DNA of 64,000 bases from Nocardioides sp. URHA0020 (GTDB lineage: Bacteria > Actinomycetota > Actinomycetes > Propionibacteriales > Nocardioidaceae): NCBI RefSeq assembly GCF_000620705.1, contig NZ_KK211170.1, positions 256,836-320,835 of the forward strand, written 5' to 3'. A program made the translations under genes and the position numbers. This document shows, in pieces, positions 1 to 9,000 of the stretch. The notes beneath the pieces were generated by a model, which saw nothing but the letters and a program-made list of their open reading frames with translations, had not been told where the DNA came from and searched no databases. Every line of letters starts with the position of its first letter. Within the stretch, counting starts at the first letter, position 1.

Positions 1-527
1 GCGTCCCAGCCGATGACCGGGGCGATGACGCGGTTGTGGTTCTCCGCCCGCCGCAGACCGGTCGCCCAGGCGTCGTACCTGTCGAGCGTGTCGGCCAGCG
101 GCTGGACCTTGCGCAGCTTGCAGCACAGGTCCGGGTCGGTCTTGTAGAGGTCCTTGCCGTACGCCGCGTCCTGCTCGGCGACCGACTGCACGGGCGTGAT
201 CGTCAGCAGGTTGACCGGCATGGTGGCCTCGACCGCGTCGCGGGTGCCGATGGTCTCGACGAAGTGGTAGCCGGTGTCGAGGAAGATCACGTCGACGCCG
301 GGAGCGACCTTGCCGACGATGTCGGCCAGCACCGCGTCACCCATCGACGACGTCACGCAGAAGCGCTCACCGAACGTCGCGACGGCCCACTCCACGATCA
401 CCTCGGCCGGAGCGAGCTCGAGCTCGGCGCCCCAGTGGGACACGATCTCGCGCAGCTCCTCCGGAGAGCGGTCGGCGGTGTCGGCGCCGCGCTTGTTGCG
501 CGCCGTCGTGGTGGTGGCAGCACTCAT
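1..527 (-). CDS. cysH: Adenylyl-sulfate (APS/PAPS) reductase, 3' end outside window
   Basis: This cytoplasmic enzyme reduces activated sulfate to sulfite in assimilatory sulfate reduction. The first 175 codons are present. Visible are SSMGDAV (the PP-loop-type nucleotide site), FLDTGYHF, and KTDPDLCCKLRKVQPL, whose CC pair is typical of the 4Fe-4S-containing APS reductases of Actinobacteria and plants rather than of enteric PAPS reductases. The ATG overlaps the stop of the upstream zinc-ribbon gene (ATGA), so the two are translationally coupled. The gene is third in an operon after sulfite reductase. The rest of the protein, including the second cysteine pair, lies beyond the window edge. Confidence 0.95.
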   Translation of the reverse strand, partial: MSAATTTTARNKRGADTADRSPEELREIVSHWGAELELAPAEVIVEWAVATFGERFCVTSSMGDAVLADIVGKVAPGVDVIFLDTGYHFVETIGTRDAVEATMPVNLLTITPVQSVAEQDAAYGKDLYKTDPDLCCKLRKVQPLADTLDRYDAWATGLRRAENHNRVIAPVIGWD

Positions 528-709
528 GACTGAGCTCCTGAGGGTCGGATCAAGCCGAGCATCTTCAGGCTGAAGGCGCGCAGGCACCCGCGGCATTCCC
601 AGGTGCCGTGCGGCGACGAGATCTCACCGGTCTCCGACACGATCTCGTGGGGGCGCAGGTCCTGCTCCCCGCAGAAGGGGCAGTGGAAGGGCACGGCACG
701 CTCGCTCAT
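524..709 (-). CDS. Small zinc-ribbon protein of the sulfate assimilation operon
   Basis: A 61-residue protein with two CxxC pairs (HCPFCG near residue 9 and ECRGCLR near residue 38), which should bind one zinc ion. It lies between sulfite reductase and cysH and overlaps both by 4 nt (ATGA-type junctions), so the three genes form one tightly coupled unit. Small proteins of this kind are often seen between these two genes in Actinobacteria. The function is not known. A role in supporting iron-sulfur or siroheme enzymes is only an inference from position. The start is fixed by the overlap with the upstream gene. Confidence 0.85.
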   Translation of the reverse strand: MSERAVPFHCPFCGEQDLRPHEIVSETGEISSPHGTWECRGCLRAFSLKMLGLIRPSGAQS

Positions 710-2430
710 GGTGCGGTCACACCCTCCAGCAGCTTGTCGCCGCGCAGCAGGTCCTCGTCGGCGCGGGCCACCCAGGTCGCGAAGAGCTCGCCGGCCTCGC
801 GGTCGGCCAGGAAGTTGGTGACCACCGTGGTGATGTAGTCGTCCAGGCCGGCGCTGGTCACCTTGTGGGCGCGCAGCTTGCGACCGAAGTTGGCCTGCAG
901 CCCGGTGGCCCCACCGAGGTGCACCTGGAAGCCCTCGACCTGCTCGCCCTCGTGCATGACGAGCTGGCCCTTCAGGCCGATGTCGGCGACCTGGGTGCGC
1001 GCACAGGCGTTGGGACAGCCGTTGACGTTGACGGTGATCGGGGTGTCGAGCGTCGGGAACCGCTTCTCCAGCTCGCCGACCAGGGTGCGCGCGCGCTCCT
1101 TGGTGTCGACGATCGCGAGCTTGCAGAACTCGATGCCGGTGCAGGCCATCGTGTTGCGGCGCCAGTTCGACGGCCGGGCGGAGAGCCCGATCTCGTCGAG
1201 CCGCGCGACCAGGTCCTCGACGACGGCGGGCTCGACGCCGACCAGGACGATCTTCTGGTACGGCGTCAGGCGGGCGCCGGCGACGGCGTACTCCTCGATC
1301 AGGTTGGCGAGCTGCACCAGGATCGTGCCGCTGATCCGGCCGGCCGTCGGCGCGATGCCGACGTAGAACCTGCCGTCGTGCTGCTCGTGCACGCCGATGT
1401 GGTCGCGGTGACCGACGGGCGACTCGGGCGACGGGTTCGAGACCAGCTGCCGGTCGAGGTACTCGTTCTCGAGGACCTCGCGGAACTTCTCGATGCCCCA
1501 GTCGGCCACCAGGAACTTCAGGCGGGCGCGCGAGCGGAGCCGGCGGTAGCCGTAGTCACGGAAGATCGACGCGACCCCCTCCCAGGCGTCGGCGACCTCG
1601 TCGACGGGGATCCAGACCCCCATCTTCTGGGCCAGCATCGGGTTCGTGGACAAGCCACCGCCGACCCACAGGTCGAAGCCCGGGCCCAGCTCGGGGTGGA
1701 CGGTGCCGACGAAGGAGACGTCGTTGGTCTCGGGGGAGACGTCGTGGCCGGGGTGGCCGGTCAGCGCGGTCTTGAACTTCCGGGGGAAGTTGGCGAAGTC
1801 CGGGTTGCCGATGAAGCGTTCCTTGATCTCGACCAGCGCCGAGGTGCCGTCGATGATCTCGTCCTTGGCGACGCCGGCGACGGGGGAGCCCAGGAACGGC
1901 CGCGGTGAGTCGCCGCACGCCTCCATGCTGTCCAGGCCGGCGGCCTCGAGCCGCTCCCAGATCGCCGGCACGTCCTCGATCCGGATCCAGTGGTACTGGA
2001 TGTTCTCCCGGTCGGTGACGTCGGCGGTGTCGCGGGCGAAGTCGACCCCGATCGTGCCGAGCGCCCGCACGGCGTCGTGGGAGAGGAGCGCACCGTCGGA
2101 GCGGACCCGCAGCATGAAGAACTCGTCGTCGAGCTCCTCCTCCTCGAGCATCGCGGTCTTGCCGCCGTCGAAGCCGGGGGCGCGCTGGGTGTAGAGGCCC
2201 ATCCAGCGGAACCGGCCGCGCAGGTCGGCCGGGTCGATCGAGGCGAAGCCGCGCTTGGAGTAGGTGTAGAGGATCCGGTCGCGGACGTTGAGCGGGCTGT
2301 CGTCCTTCTTGGACTGCTCGTTCTTGTTCAGCGGCTCGGTGTAGCCGAGCGCCCACTGACCCTCGCCGCGCTTGGGGCGCGGGATCTCGGTCTTGGTGGC
2401 GGCCTTGGCGGTGTAGCGCGGGTCAGACAT
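706..2430 (-). CDS. sirA: Ferredoxin-dependent sulfite (nitrite/sulfite) reductase
   Basis: A 574-residue siroheme and 4Fe-4S enzyme that reduces sulfite to sulfide with ferredoxin as electron donor. The cluster ligands are seen as C430 and C436 (ACTGIEFC) and C472 and C476 (NGCPNAC). Y80 and C172 have the same 92-residue spacing as the covalently linked Tyr-Cys pair of Mycobacterium tuberculosis NirA (Y69-C161), which favours sulfite over nitrite as substrate (inference). The neighbours, a zinc-ribbon gene and cysH, also point to sulfur assimilation. The gene is preceded by a leader peptide region. AAGGA lies about 11 nt before the ATG, and a 7-bp GACGACG/CGTCGTC pairing could bring that site into a hairpin. 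Confidence 0.93.
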   Translation of the reverse strand: MSDPRYTAKAATKTEIPRPKRGEGQWALGYTEPLNKNEQSKKDDSPLNVRDRILYTYSKRGFASIDPADLRGRFRWMGLYTQRAPGFDGGKTAMLEEEELDDEFFMLRVRSDGALLSHDAVRALGTIGVDFARDTADVTDRENIQYHWIRIEDVPAIWERLEAAGLDSMEACGDSPRPFLGSPVAGVAKDEIIDGTSALVEIKERFIGNPDFANFPRKFKTALTGHPGHDVSPETNDVSFVGTVHPELGPGFDLWVGGGLSTNPMLAQKMGVWIPVDEVADAWEGVASIFRDYGYRRLRSRARLKFLVADWGIEKFREVLENEYLDRQLVSNPSPESPVGHRDHIGVHEQHDGRFYVGIAPTAGRISGTILVQLANLIEEYAVAGARLTPYQKIVLVGVEPAVVEDLVARLDEIGLSARPSNWRRNTMACTGIEFCKLAIVDTKERARTLVGELEKRFPTLDTPITVNVNGCPNACARTQVADIGLKGQLVMHEGEQVEGFQVHLGGATGLQANFGRKLRAHKVTSAGLDDYITTVVTNFLADREAGELFATWVARADEDLLRGDKLLEGVTAP

Positions 2431-2534
2431 CAGTGTGAGCGTTCCTTGACGACGGTCTGCAGCGACTCGCTACCGGGAGGGGCCACGTCGTCGGGGCCTG
2501 CGACCGGTGGGTCAGCTGCGCGGTGGGCGGCTGG

Positions 2535-2621
2535 TCAGGAATGCCAACACATGGAGCTGCGGGTACGCCCGAGGTCCACGTGGCGTCGAACCACGAGGTA
2601 CGTCTGCGTCGCAGCGGTCAT
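2535..2621 (-). CDS. Putative sulfur-responsive leader peptide upstream of sulfite reductase
   Basis: A 28-codon frame begins with ATG at 2621 and ends with TGA at 2535, 104 nt before the sulfite reductase start. Its C-terminal part reads VVRRHVDLGRTRSSMCWHS. The RRHVDL core followed by a late cysteine resembles the short 'putative leader peptides' found upstream of sulfur genes in Streptomyces and relatives (recalled from family knowledge, not searched). A ribosome waiting at the late Cys codon could change the folding of the downstream RNA and so couple cysteine supply to expression. The peptide is too short for gene callers and may be unannotated in related genomes. Confidence 0.6.
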   Translation of the reverse strand: MTAATQTYLVVRRHVDLGRTRSSMCWHS

Positions 2622-2668
2622 GTCAAGCAGTCTCACGGTCCGGACGTCGCTCCCACAACTTCGAATCC

Positions 2669-2701
2669 CATGATGTGAGACCGCGATCCATGATGTGAGA
2701 C
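2669..2701. repeat. Paired 13-bp direct repeats upstream of the sulfur operon
   Basis: CATGATGTGAGAC occurs twice with a 20-bp period (2669-2681 and 2689-2701), 48 bp upstream of the leader peptide start. Two copies close to two helical turns apart suggest an operator for a dimeric regulator. The stretch 2431-2810 otherwise holds only the leader peptide, its downstream RNA, and the glyA promoter at its right end. Confidence 0.5.
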
Positions 2702-2810
2702 ACGGGCCGGATCGGCCCGCGACACAGGCGCGACGCTGCGACCCACGTCACACGGTCGGCCCGACGCGAGCGACTCGTTCGACGCCGTGCCCCACCACTA
2801 GTCTGGCGGT

Positions 2811-4259
2811 ATGAGCGACGCGCACATCTCCGCCCTGACGAGCAGCGCCTACCAGCAGGCCCTGGAGGTGATCGCCTCGGTCGAGCCGCGGATCGCGGAG
2901 GCCACCCGCAAGGAGCTGGCCGACCAGCGCGGCTCGCTCAAGCTGATCGCGAGCGAGAACTACGCCTCGCCGGCGGTGCTGCTCACGATGGGCACCTGGT
3001 TCAGCGACAAGTACGCCGAGGGCACGGTCGGGCACCGCTTCTACGCGGGCTGCCAGAACGTCGACACCGTCGAGGCGCTCGCGGCCGAGCACGCGCGCGA
3101 GCTGTTCGGCGCGGAGTACGCCTACGCGCAGCCGCACTCCGGCATCGACGCCAACCTGGTCGCCTTCTGGTCGATCCTGGCGCACCGCGTCGAGGGCCCG
3201 TGGCTCGAGCGCCTCGAGAAGAAGAACGTCAACGACCTGACCGACGAGGGCTGGGAGGAGCTGCGCCACGAGCTCGGCAACCAGCGGCTGCTCGGGATGT
3301 CCCTGGACTCCGGTGGCCACCTGACCCACGGCTTCCGCCCCAACATCAGCGGCAAGATGTTCCACCAGCAGCAGTACGGCACCGACCCGGAGACCGGCCT
3401 GCTCGACTACGACGTCGTGCGCGCCAAGGCCAAGGAGTTCAAGCCGCTGGTCCTGGTGGCCGGCTACTCGGCGTACCCGCGCCGGGTCAACTTCGCCAAG
3501 ATGCGCGAGATCGCCGACGAGGTCGGCGCCACGCTGATGGTCGACATGGCGCACTTCGCCGGCCTGGTGGCCGGCAAGGTCTTCGTCGGTGACGAGGACC
3601 CGGTGCCGCACGCCCACGTCGTCACGACGACGACGCACAAGTCGCTGCGCGGGCCGCGCGGTGGCATGGTGCTGGCGACCGAGGAGTACGCCCCGAGCGT
3701 CGACCGCGGCTGCCCGATGGTGCTCGGTGGGCCGCTGTCGCACGTGATGGCGGCCAAGGCGGTCGCGCTCGCCGAGGCCCGCCAGCCGGCGTTCCAGACC
3801 TACGCCCAGCAGGTCGCCGACAACGCGAAGTCCCTGGCCGAGGGCTTCCTCTCCCGCGGTGCCGACCTGGTCACCGGGGGCACGGACAACCACCTCGTGC
3901 TGCTCGACGTCTCGGCCTTCGGCCTCACCGGTCGCCAGGCGGAGTCCGCGCTGCTCGACGCCGGCGTGGTGACCAACCGCAACTCGGTGCCCAACGACCG
4001 CAACGGCGCCTGGTACACCTCCGGCATCCGGCTCGGCACGCCGGCGCTGACGACCCGCGGCTTCGGCCACGACGAGTTCGACAACGTCGCCGAGCTGATC
4101 GTCCACGTCCTGCAGAACACCCAGCCCGGCACCACCAAGGCGGGTGGGCCGTCCAAGGCGTCGTACGAGCTCGGTGAGGGCGTGGCCGACAAGGTCAAGG
4201 ACGCCTCGGCCGAGATGCTCGACAAGCACCCGCTCTACCCCGGTCTTGACCTGGCCTGA
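2811..4259 (+). CDS. glyA: Serine hydroxymethyltransferase (long form)
   Basis: A PLP enzyme that interconverts serine and glycine with tetrahydrofolate as one-carbon carrier. The Schiff-base lysine is K277 in VTTTTHKSLRGPRGG. HRFYAGCQNVD and MVDMAHFAGLVAG are further family blocks. At 482 residues it is about 50 longer than the Escherichia coli enzyme, mainly from an acidic helical insert at about residues 126-160, as in one SHMT type of Actinobacteria. TAGTCT ends 7 nt before the ATG and no ribosome site is seen, so the mRNA is probably leaderless. A phosphopantetheinyl transferase gene starts 1 nt after the stop. Confidence 0.96.
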   Translation: MSDAHISALTSSAYQQALEVIASVEPRIAEATRKELADQRGSLKLIASENYASPAVLLTMGTWFSDKYAEGTVGHRFYAGCQNVDTVEALAAEHARELFGAEYAYAQPHSGIDANLVAFWSILAHRVEGPWLERLEKKNVNDLTDEGWEELRHELGNQRLLGMSLDSGGHLTHGFRPNISGKMFHQQQYGTDPETGLLDYDVVRAKAKEFKPLVLVAGYSAYPRRVNFAKMREIADEVGATLMVDMAHFAGLVAGKVFVGDEDPVPHAHVVTTTTHKSLRGPRGGMVLATEEYAPSVDRGCPMVLGGPLSHVMAAKAVALAEARQPAFQTYAQQVADNAKSLAEGFLSRGADLVTGGTDNHLVLLDVSAFGLTGRQAESALLDAGVVTNRNSVPNDRNGAWYTSGIRLGTPALTTRGFGHDEFDNVAELIVHVLQNTQPGTTKAGGPSKASYELGEGVADKVKDASAEMLDKHPLYPGLDLA

Positions 4260-4260
4260 G

Positions 4261-4785
4261 ATGAGCGTCGACGTCGTCTGGCACGACGTCGCGCTGGGCG
4301 CTCACGCCGCGCTCGCGGCGCACCTCGGCCCCGGGACGACGGTGACCGGGCGGCTGTGCGCGCGGTGCGGGTCGGCCGACCACGGACGGCCGTGGGCGTC
4401 GTACGACGGCCGCGCGGTCCCGGTCTCGCTGGCCCGCTCGGGCCCGCACCTCGTCACGGCCGTGTCGACCGAGGGTGCGGTCGGCGTCGACGTGGAGTCG
4501 GTCGCGGAGGTCGCCGCGCGCTGGCCGGCCGGGCTCGTGCTGGCGCCGGGTGAGGTCGCGGTCGACGGCCTGGAGCAGGCCCGGGTCTGGGCGCGCAAGG
4601 AGGCCGTGCTCAAGGCGTACGGCGTCGGGCTGGACCGGCCGATGACGTCGCTGCACCTGGCCGCGGAGTCGTGGGCCGACGTGGCGGCGCCGGCCGGCTA
4701 CGTCGCGGCGCTCGCCGTGCTCAGACCGCAGCCGGCAGCGCCGGCAGCTCCACCTGGAAGAGCCACGCGTCGAAGAGGTCGGTGA
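4261..4785 (+). CDS. 4'-phosphopantetheinyl transferase (Sfp-like, short)
   Basis: This enzyme should transfer the phosphopantetheine arm of CoA to a serine of a carrier domain. Two signature blocks are present: GVDVES (metal-binding D77) and WARKEAVLKAYG (W110, K113, E114, K118). The protein has 174 residues, shorter than Sfp (about 224). The gene begins 1 nt after glyA and its 3' end overlaps the convergent M1 peptidase gene by 65 nt, so the last 20 residues (Pro/Ala/Arg-rich) may not be conserved. The likely client is the carrier domain (S540) of the Pls-type synthetase encoded just beyond. That pairing is inferred from position. Confidence 0.85.
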   Translation: MSVDVVWHDVALGAHAALAAHLGPGTTVTGRLCARCGSADHGRPWASYDGRAVPVSLARSGPHLVTAVSTEGAVGVDVESVAEVAARWPAGLVLAPGEVAVDGLEQARVWARKEAVLKAYGVGLDRPMTSLHLAAESWADVAAPAGYVAALAVLRPQPAAPAAPPGRATRRRGR

Positions 4786-6028
4786 GGTCGAGCCCCGACT
4801 CGCTCTCGCAGAAGCCGACGAAGTCCTCGGTCGTGACCGAGCCGCCGGTGTGCGTGGCCACCCAGCCGCGGAGCAGGTCGAAGAACGGCTCGTCACCGAG
4901 CTCGACGCGCAGCGCGTGCAGGGTCAGTGCGCCGCGCTTGTAGACGCGGTCGTCGAACATCAGCTCCGGACCCGGATCGGCGAGCACCAGGTCCTGGGCC
5001 TTGCCGTCCAGCTTCTTGTGGTGGTGGCGCGCCCACGCGTCGGCGGTGTCGCCCCCGGACTCCTCCGACCAGAGCCACTCGGCGTAGCACGCGAAGCCCT
5101 CGTGCAGCCAGATGTCCTGCCACCGGCGCAGCGTCACCGCGTTGCCGAACCACTGGTGCGCCAGCTCGTGCGCGACCAGCCGGATGCTGTCCCAGGAGTC
5201 GACGCAGAAGTTGCGGCCGAAGGTCGAGAGGGACTGCGACTCCAGCGGGATCTCGAGGTCGTCGTCGGTGACGACGGTCGTGTACCCGTCGAACGGGTAG
5301 TCGCCGAACCGGTCGACGAAGAGCGCCATCATCTCCGGCTGCCGGCCGAAGGACGCGTCGAAGCCGTCGCCCGCGACGTCGGCCGGCGCGAGCACCCGCA
5401 GCGGCACCGGCCCGTCCTGCTCGATGACGTCGTACCGCCCGATCTGGCAGGTCGCGAGGTACGTCGCCATGGGGGAGCGCTGCTCGTAGCGCCAGGTCAC
5501 CGCCGAGCTGCGGCGCGACGAGTCGAGCAGGTCGCCGCTCATCGCGACCTGGTAGCCGGTGGGTGCCGTGACCGAGAAGGCGTACGTCGCCTTGTCGTCG
5601 GGCCGGTCGTTGCAGGGGTACCAGGTCGGGGCGCCGTGCGGCTGGGCCGCGACGATCACGCCGTCGGTGAGCTCCTCCCAACCGGCGTCACCGAGGGCCT
5701 TGCTCTTCATGACCGCGGGCTGTCCGGAGTACTTGACCGTGACCTCGAAGTCGCTCCCCGCGGCGATCGGGGTGTCCAGCCAGATGGCGAGGCCGCCGTC
5801 GCGGTGCGTGTAGCGGGCCGGCGGTCGGCCGTCGACGGTGACCCGCGCGACCCGCAGGTGGTGCAGGTCCAGGCGCAGCCGGACGACGTCGTCGACCGCC
5901 GTGCAGCTCAGCGTGGCCTCGCCGTCGAGGCGGTTGCCGTCGGGGCGGTAGCCGAGGGCGAGGTCGTAGTGCTGGACGTCGTACGACGCGTCGCCGTGGC
6001 CGGGTACGTACGGGTCAGTGCCTGTCAT
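4721..6028 (-). CDS. M1 family zinc aminopeptidase, short form
   Basis: A zinc metallopeptidase that removes N-terminal residues. The site is complete: H287-E288-x-x-H291 followed after 18 residues by E310 (HEGFACYAEW). The usual GAMEN substrate loop is replaced by a divergent PLESQS (E263 kept). With 435 residues it has the N-terminal beta and catalytic domains but lacks the large C-terminal helical domain of PepN. There is no signal peptide. It starts 10 nt after the peptide synthetase stop, so they share an operon. In epsilon-polylysine producers an M1-type peptidase degrades the polymer (family knowledge), so degradation or self-protection is a reasonable inference here. Confidence 0.9.
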   Translation of the reverse strand: MTGTDPYVPGHGDASYDVQHYDLALGYRPDGNRLDGEATLSCTAVDDVVRLRLDLHHLRVARVTVDGRPPARYTHRDGGLAIWLDTPIAAGSDFEVTVKYSGQPAVMKSKALGDAGWEELTDGVIVAAQPHGAPTWYPCNDRPDDKATYAFSVTAPTGYQVAMSGDLLDSSRRSSAVTWRYEQRSPMATYLATCQIGRYDVIEQDGPVPLRVLAPADVAGDGFDASFGRQPEMMALFVDRFGDYPFDGYTTVVTDDDLEIPLESQSLSTFGRNFCVDSWDSIRLVAHELAHQWFGNAVTLRRWQDIWLHEGFACYAEWLWSEESGGDTADAWARHHHKKLDGKAQDLVLADPGPELMFDDRVYKRGALTLHALRVELGDEPFFDLLRGWVATHTGGSVTTEDFVGFCESESGLDLTDLFDAWLFQVELPALPAAV

Positions 6029-6038
6029 CGTGCTCCAT

Positions 6039-9000
6039 TCAACTCTCCGGGCCCTCCCACGGTCCGACCGGGTTCCCGATCCACCGCGTGCGGCTGGGGA
6101 CGCTCTCGCCCCGCATGACGAGCGAGGCCGGCCCCACGGTGGCGTGCCGCCCGATCGTCGCGGCGGGGAGGATGACGCTGTTGGGTCCCAGGGTCGCGCC
6201 GGCCTTCAGCACGACCGCGTCCATGGCGAGCACGCGGTCGTGGAAGAGGTGCGTCTGCACGACGCAGCCGTGGTTGACGGTGCTGCCGTCGCGCAGCTCG
6301 ACCAGGTCGGTCTCGGGCAGCCAGTAGGTGTCGCACCAGACACCGGTGCCGATGGTGGCGCCGAGCAGGCGCAGCCAGACGTTGAGCGCCACGGTGCCCT
6401 GGGTGACCGCGGCGAACCACGGCGCGGCCAGGACCTCGGTGAAGGTGTCCGCGAGCTCGTTGCGCCACACGAAGCCGCTCCACAGCGGGTGCTCCGACGG
6501 GCGGTGCCGTCCGACGATCGTCCACTTGGCCGCGGCCGTCACCAGGGCGGCGACGACGCCGCCGAGGAGGAGCACCGGCCCGCCGAGCACGATCGCGAGC
6601 CACGGCTCGGCGGCGAGCAGGGCGAGGAGTGCGACGGCGACACCGGCGCCGAGCAGCACGGCCAGCAGGACCGGTACGACGCGCGCGGCCTCGACCAGTC
6701 CGCGGTAGGTGCGCAGGCGTAGCGGCGGCGCGTAGGTGCGGCTGTCGTCCGCTGTTCCGACGGCCCGGCGCAGCCTGGTGGGCGGGCTGCCCAGCCACGA
6801 CGTGCCCGGCTTCGCCACGGACCGGCGGGGCGCGGCGGACAGCACGGCGACCAGCGAGGACTTGGGCACCTTGCGGCCCGCGGCGGCCATGCCGGAGTTG
6901 CCGATGAACGCACGCTTGCCGATCTTGACGTCCTCGACGCGCACCCAGCCGCCACCCAGCTCGTAGCAGCCCAGGAGGGTGTCGTCGGCCAGGAACGCGT
7001 AGTCGTTGACGCTCGCGAACTTGGGCAGCAGCAGCACCGTCGAGGCCTCGACGCCGGTGCCGATGCGCGCGCCGAGCAGACGCAGCCAGGTGGGCGTCAG
7101 CGTGCTGGAGTAGAGCGGGAAGAGCCAGGTGCGCGCGTCGTCGAGCACCCGGAGGGTGCCCCAGATGCAGATGCCCGCCCCGGAGCGCACCGGATGGACG
7201 CCGGCGCTCATCCCGAGGGACAGTGCCCGGACCAGGGCGAGGATCAGCAGCGCGAGCACGGCGTACCCGACCAGGGCCGCCAGCGGCAGCCAGGGGAGCG
7301 CGGCGACGAGGGCCCCGCCGATCGAGTCCGCGTCGCGGACCGGGCCGAGGACGACCAGCAGCCCGGACAGCACGCCAAGGCCGGGGAGGGCGGCGATGGT
7401 GACCGCCATCGCGGCGTACCCCACCAGCCAGGGACGTCCCGGCGGCGGCGCCTGCTCGTGCCACGGTCCGCGGGCGTGGGTCGCCTGGCGCTCGGCGGGC
7501 GAGCCGGACCAGTACTCGGCGGCCGGGACCTCCCCGACGACGAGCGAGCCGGGGGCGATCTCGGCGTTGGCCCGGACGACGGCCCCCGGCGCGAGCGTGC
7601 TGCGGGCGCCGACGCGCGCGCCGCGGCCGACCCGGATCTCACCGAGGTGGAAGACGTCGCCGTCGATCCAGTGCCCGGTCAGGTCGACCTCGGGCTCGAT
7701 CGCGGCGCCCTCGCCCACGCGCAGGAAGCCGGTGACCGGCGGCAGCGCGTGCAGGTCGGCGCCGCGACCGACGCGAGCGCCCAGCAGCCGCGCGTACGCC
7801 GTGAAGAACGGTGCTCCGGCGACGCCCGCCGCCGCGAGCTCCTCCTGGATGCGGCCCGCGAGCCAGACCCGCAGGTGCACCTTGCCGCCGCGCGGGTAGG
7901 CGCCGGGCTCGATGCCGCGCAGCGTCAGCCGGGCGAGACCGGCCGCGAGGGCCATCCGTCCCGGCGGGGTGAGGAGCAGCGCCGTGGTGAGGACCAGCAC
8001 CCAGACGGGGTACGACGGCAGGTAGTCGATCCGGTGCGCCGCGACGGACGAGCCCAGCGCGAGCCAGCTCAGCCAGCGCGCGGCGGCCAGTGCCCGAAGG
8101 CCGACCAGGGCGCCGAGCTGGCCCGCCTGCGTCTTGCGCGGGATCGGGAAGACCGACCGGTCGTTGCGCGCGGAGGTGGCGACCAGCTCCTCCAGGGCCG
8201 CCGAGAGCGGACCGACCCGGGGATGGGCGTAGAGGTCACCGACGGCAACCTCGGGGAAGCGCTCCCGGAGCCGCCCGACGACCTGCGCGGCGGTCAGCGA
8301 GCCGCCCCCGAAGTCGAAGAAGTCGTCGCGCACCGACGTCACCTCGGCGCCGAGGACATCGGCCCAGATCTCGGCGATCCAGGCCTGGGTGTCGGTGAGC
8401 CCGCTCGTCGCGCCGGCCGTGCCGGCTCCGGGCAGCGGCCACGGCAGCGCGTCACGGTCGACCTTGCCCGAGGTGCGCGTCGGGAGGCTGTCGACCACGG
8501 CGAGGCGTGGGACCAGGGCGGCCGGCATCCGCGCCCGCAGCAGCTCGAGGGCCGCGGCGTCGTCGTACGCCGCGTCGACGGTGAGGTAGCCGACCAGCAG
8601 CTGGTTGCCGGACCTGGTCGAGCGGACGGCGGCGGCCGCGGAGACGACGCCCGGCAGCCGGAGCAGCTGGCCGTCGATCTCGCCGAGCTCGATGCGCCGG
8701 CCGCCCAGCTTGATCTGGTCGTCGGCGCGGCCGCCGAAGACGAGCCCGGCGGGGTCGTTGCGCACCACGTCTCCGGAGCGGTAGGCCCGATCCCAGCCGA
8801 GGGTCGGCATCGGGGCGTACTTCTCGGCGTCCTTGACGGGGTCGAGGTAGCGGGCCAGCCCGACGCCGCCGATGATCAGCTCGCCCGTCTCCCCGGCGGC
8901 GACCGGGCGTCCCTCCGCGTCGACGACCGCGAGGTCCCAGCCGTCCAGCGGGAGACCGATCCGGACCGGGTCGGTGCCGTCGAGGATCGTCCCGCAGGCG

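Noticed and set aside
2703..2810. A glycine or tetrahydrofolate riboswitch ahead of glyA.
   Set aside because: A -10 box directly before the ATG implies no leader RNA, and no conserved riboswitch core is visible.
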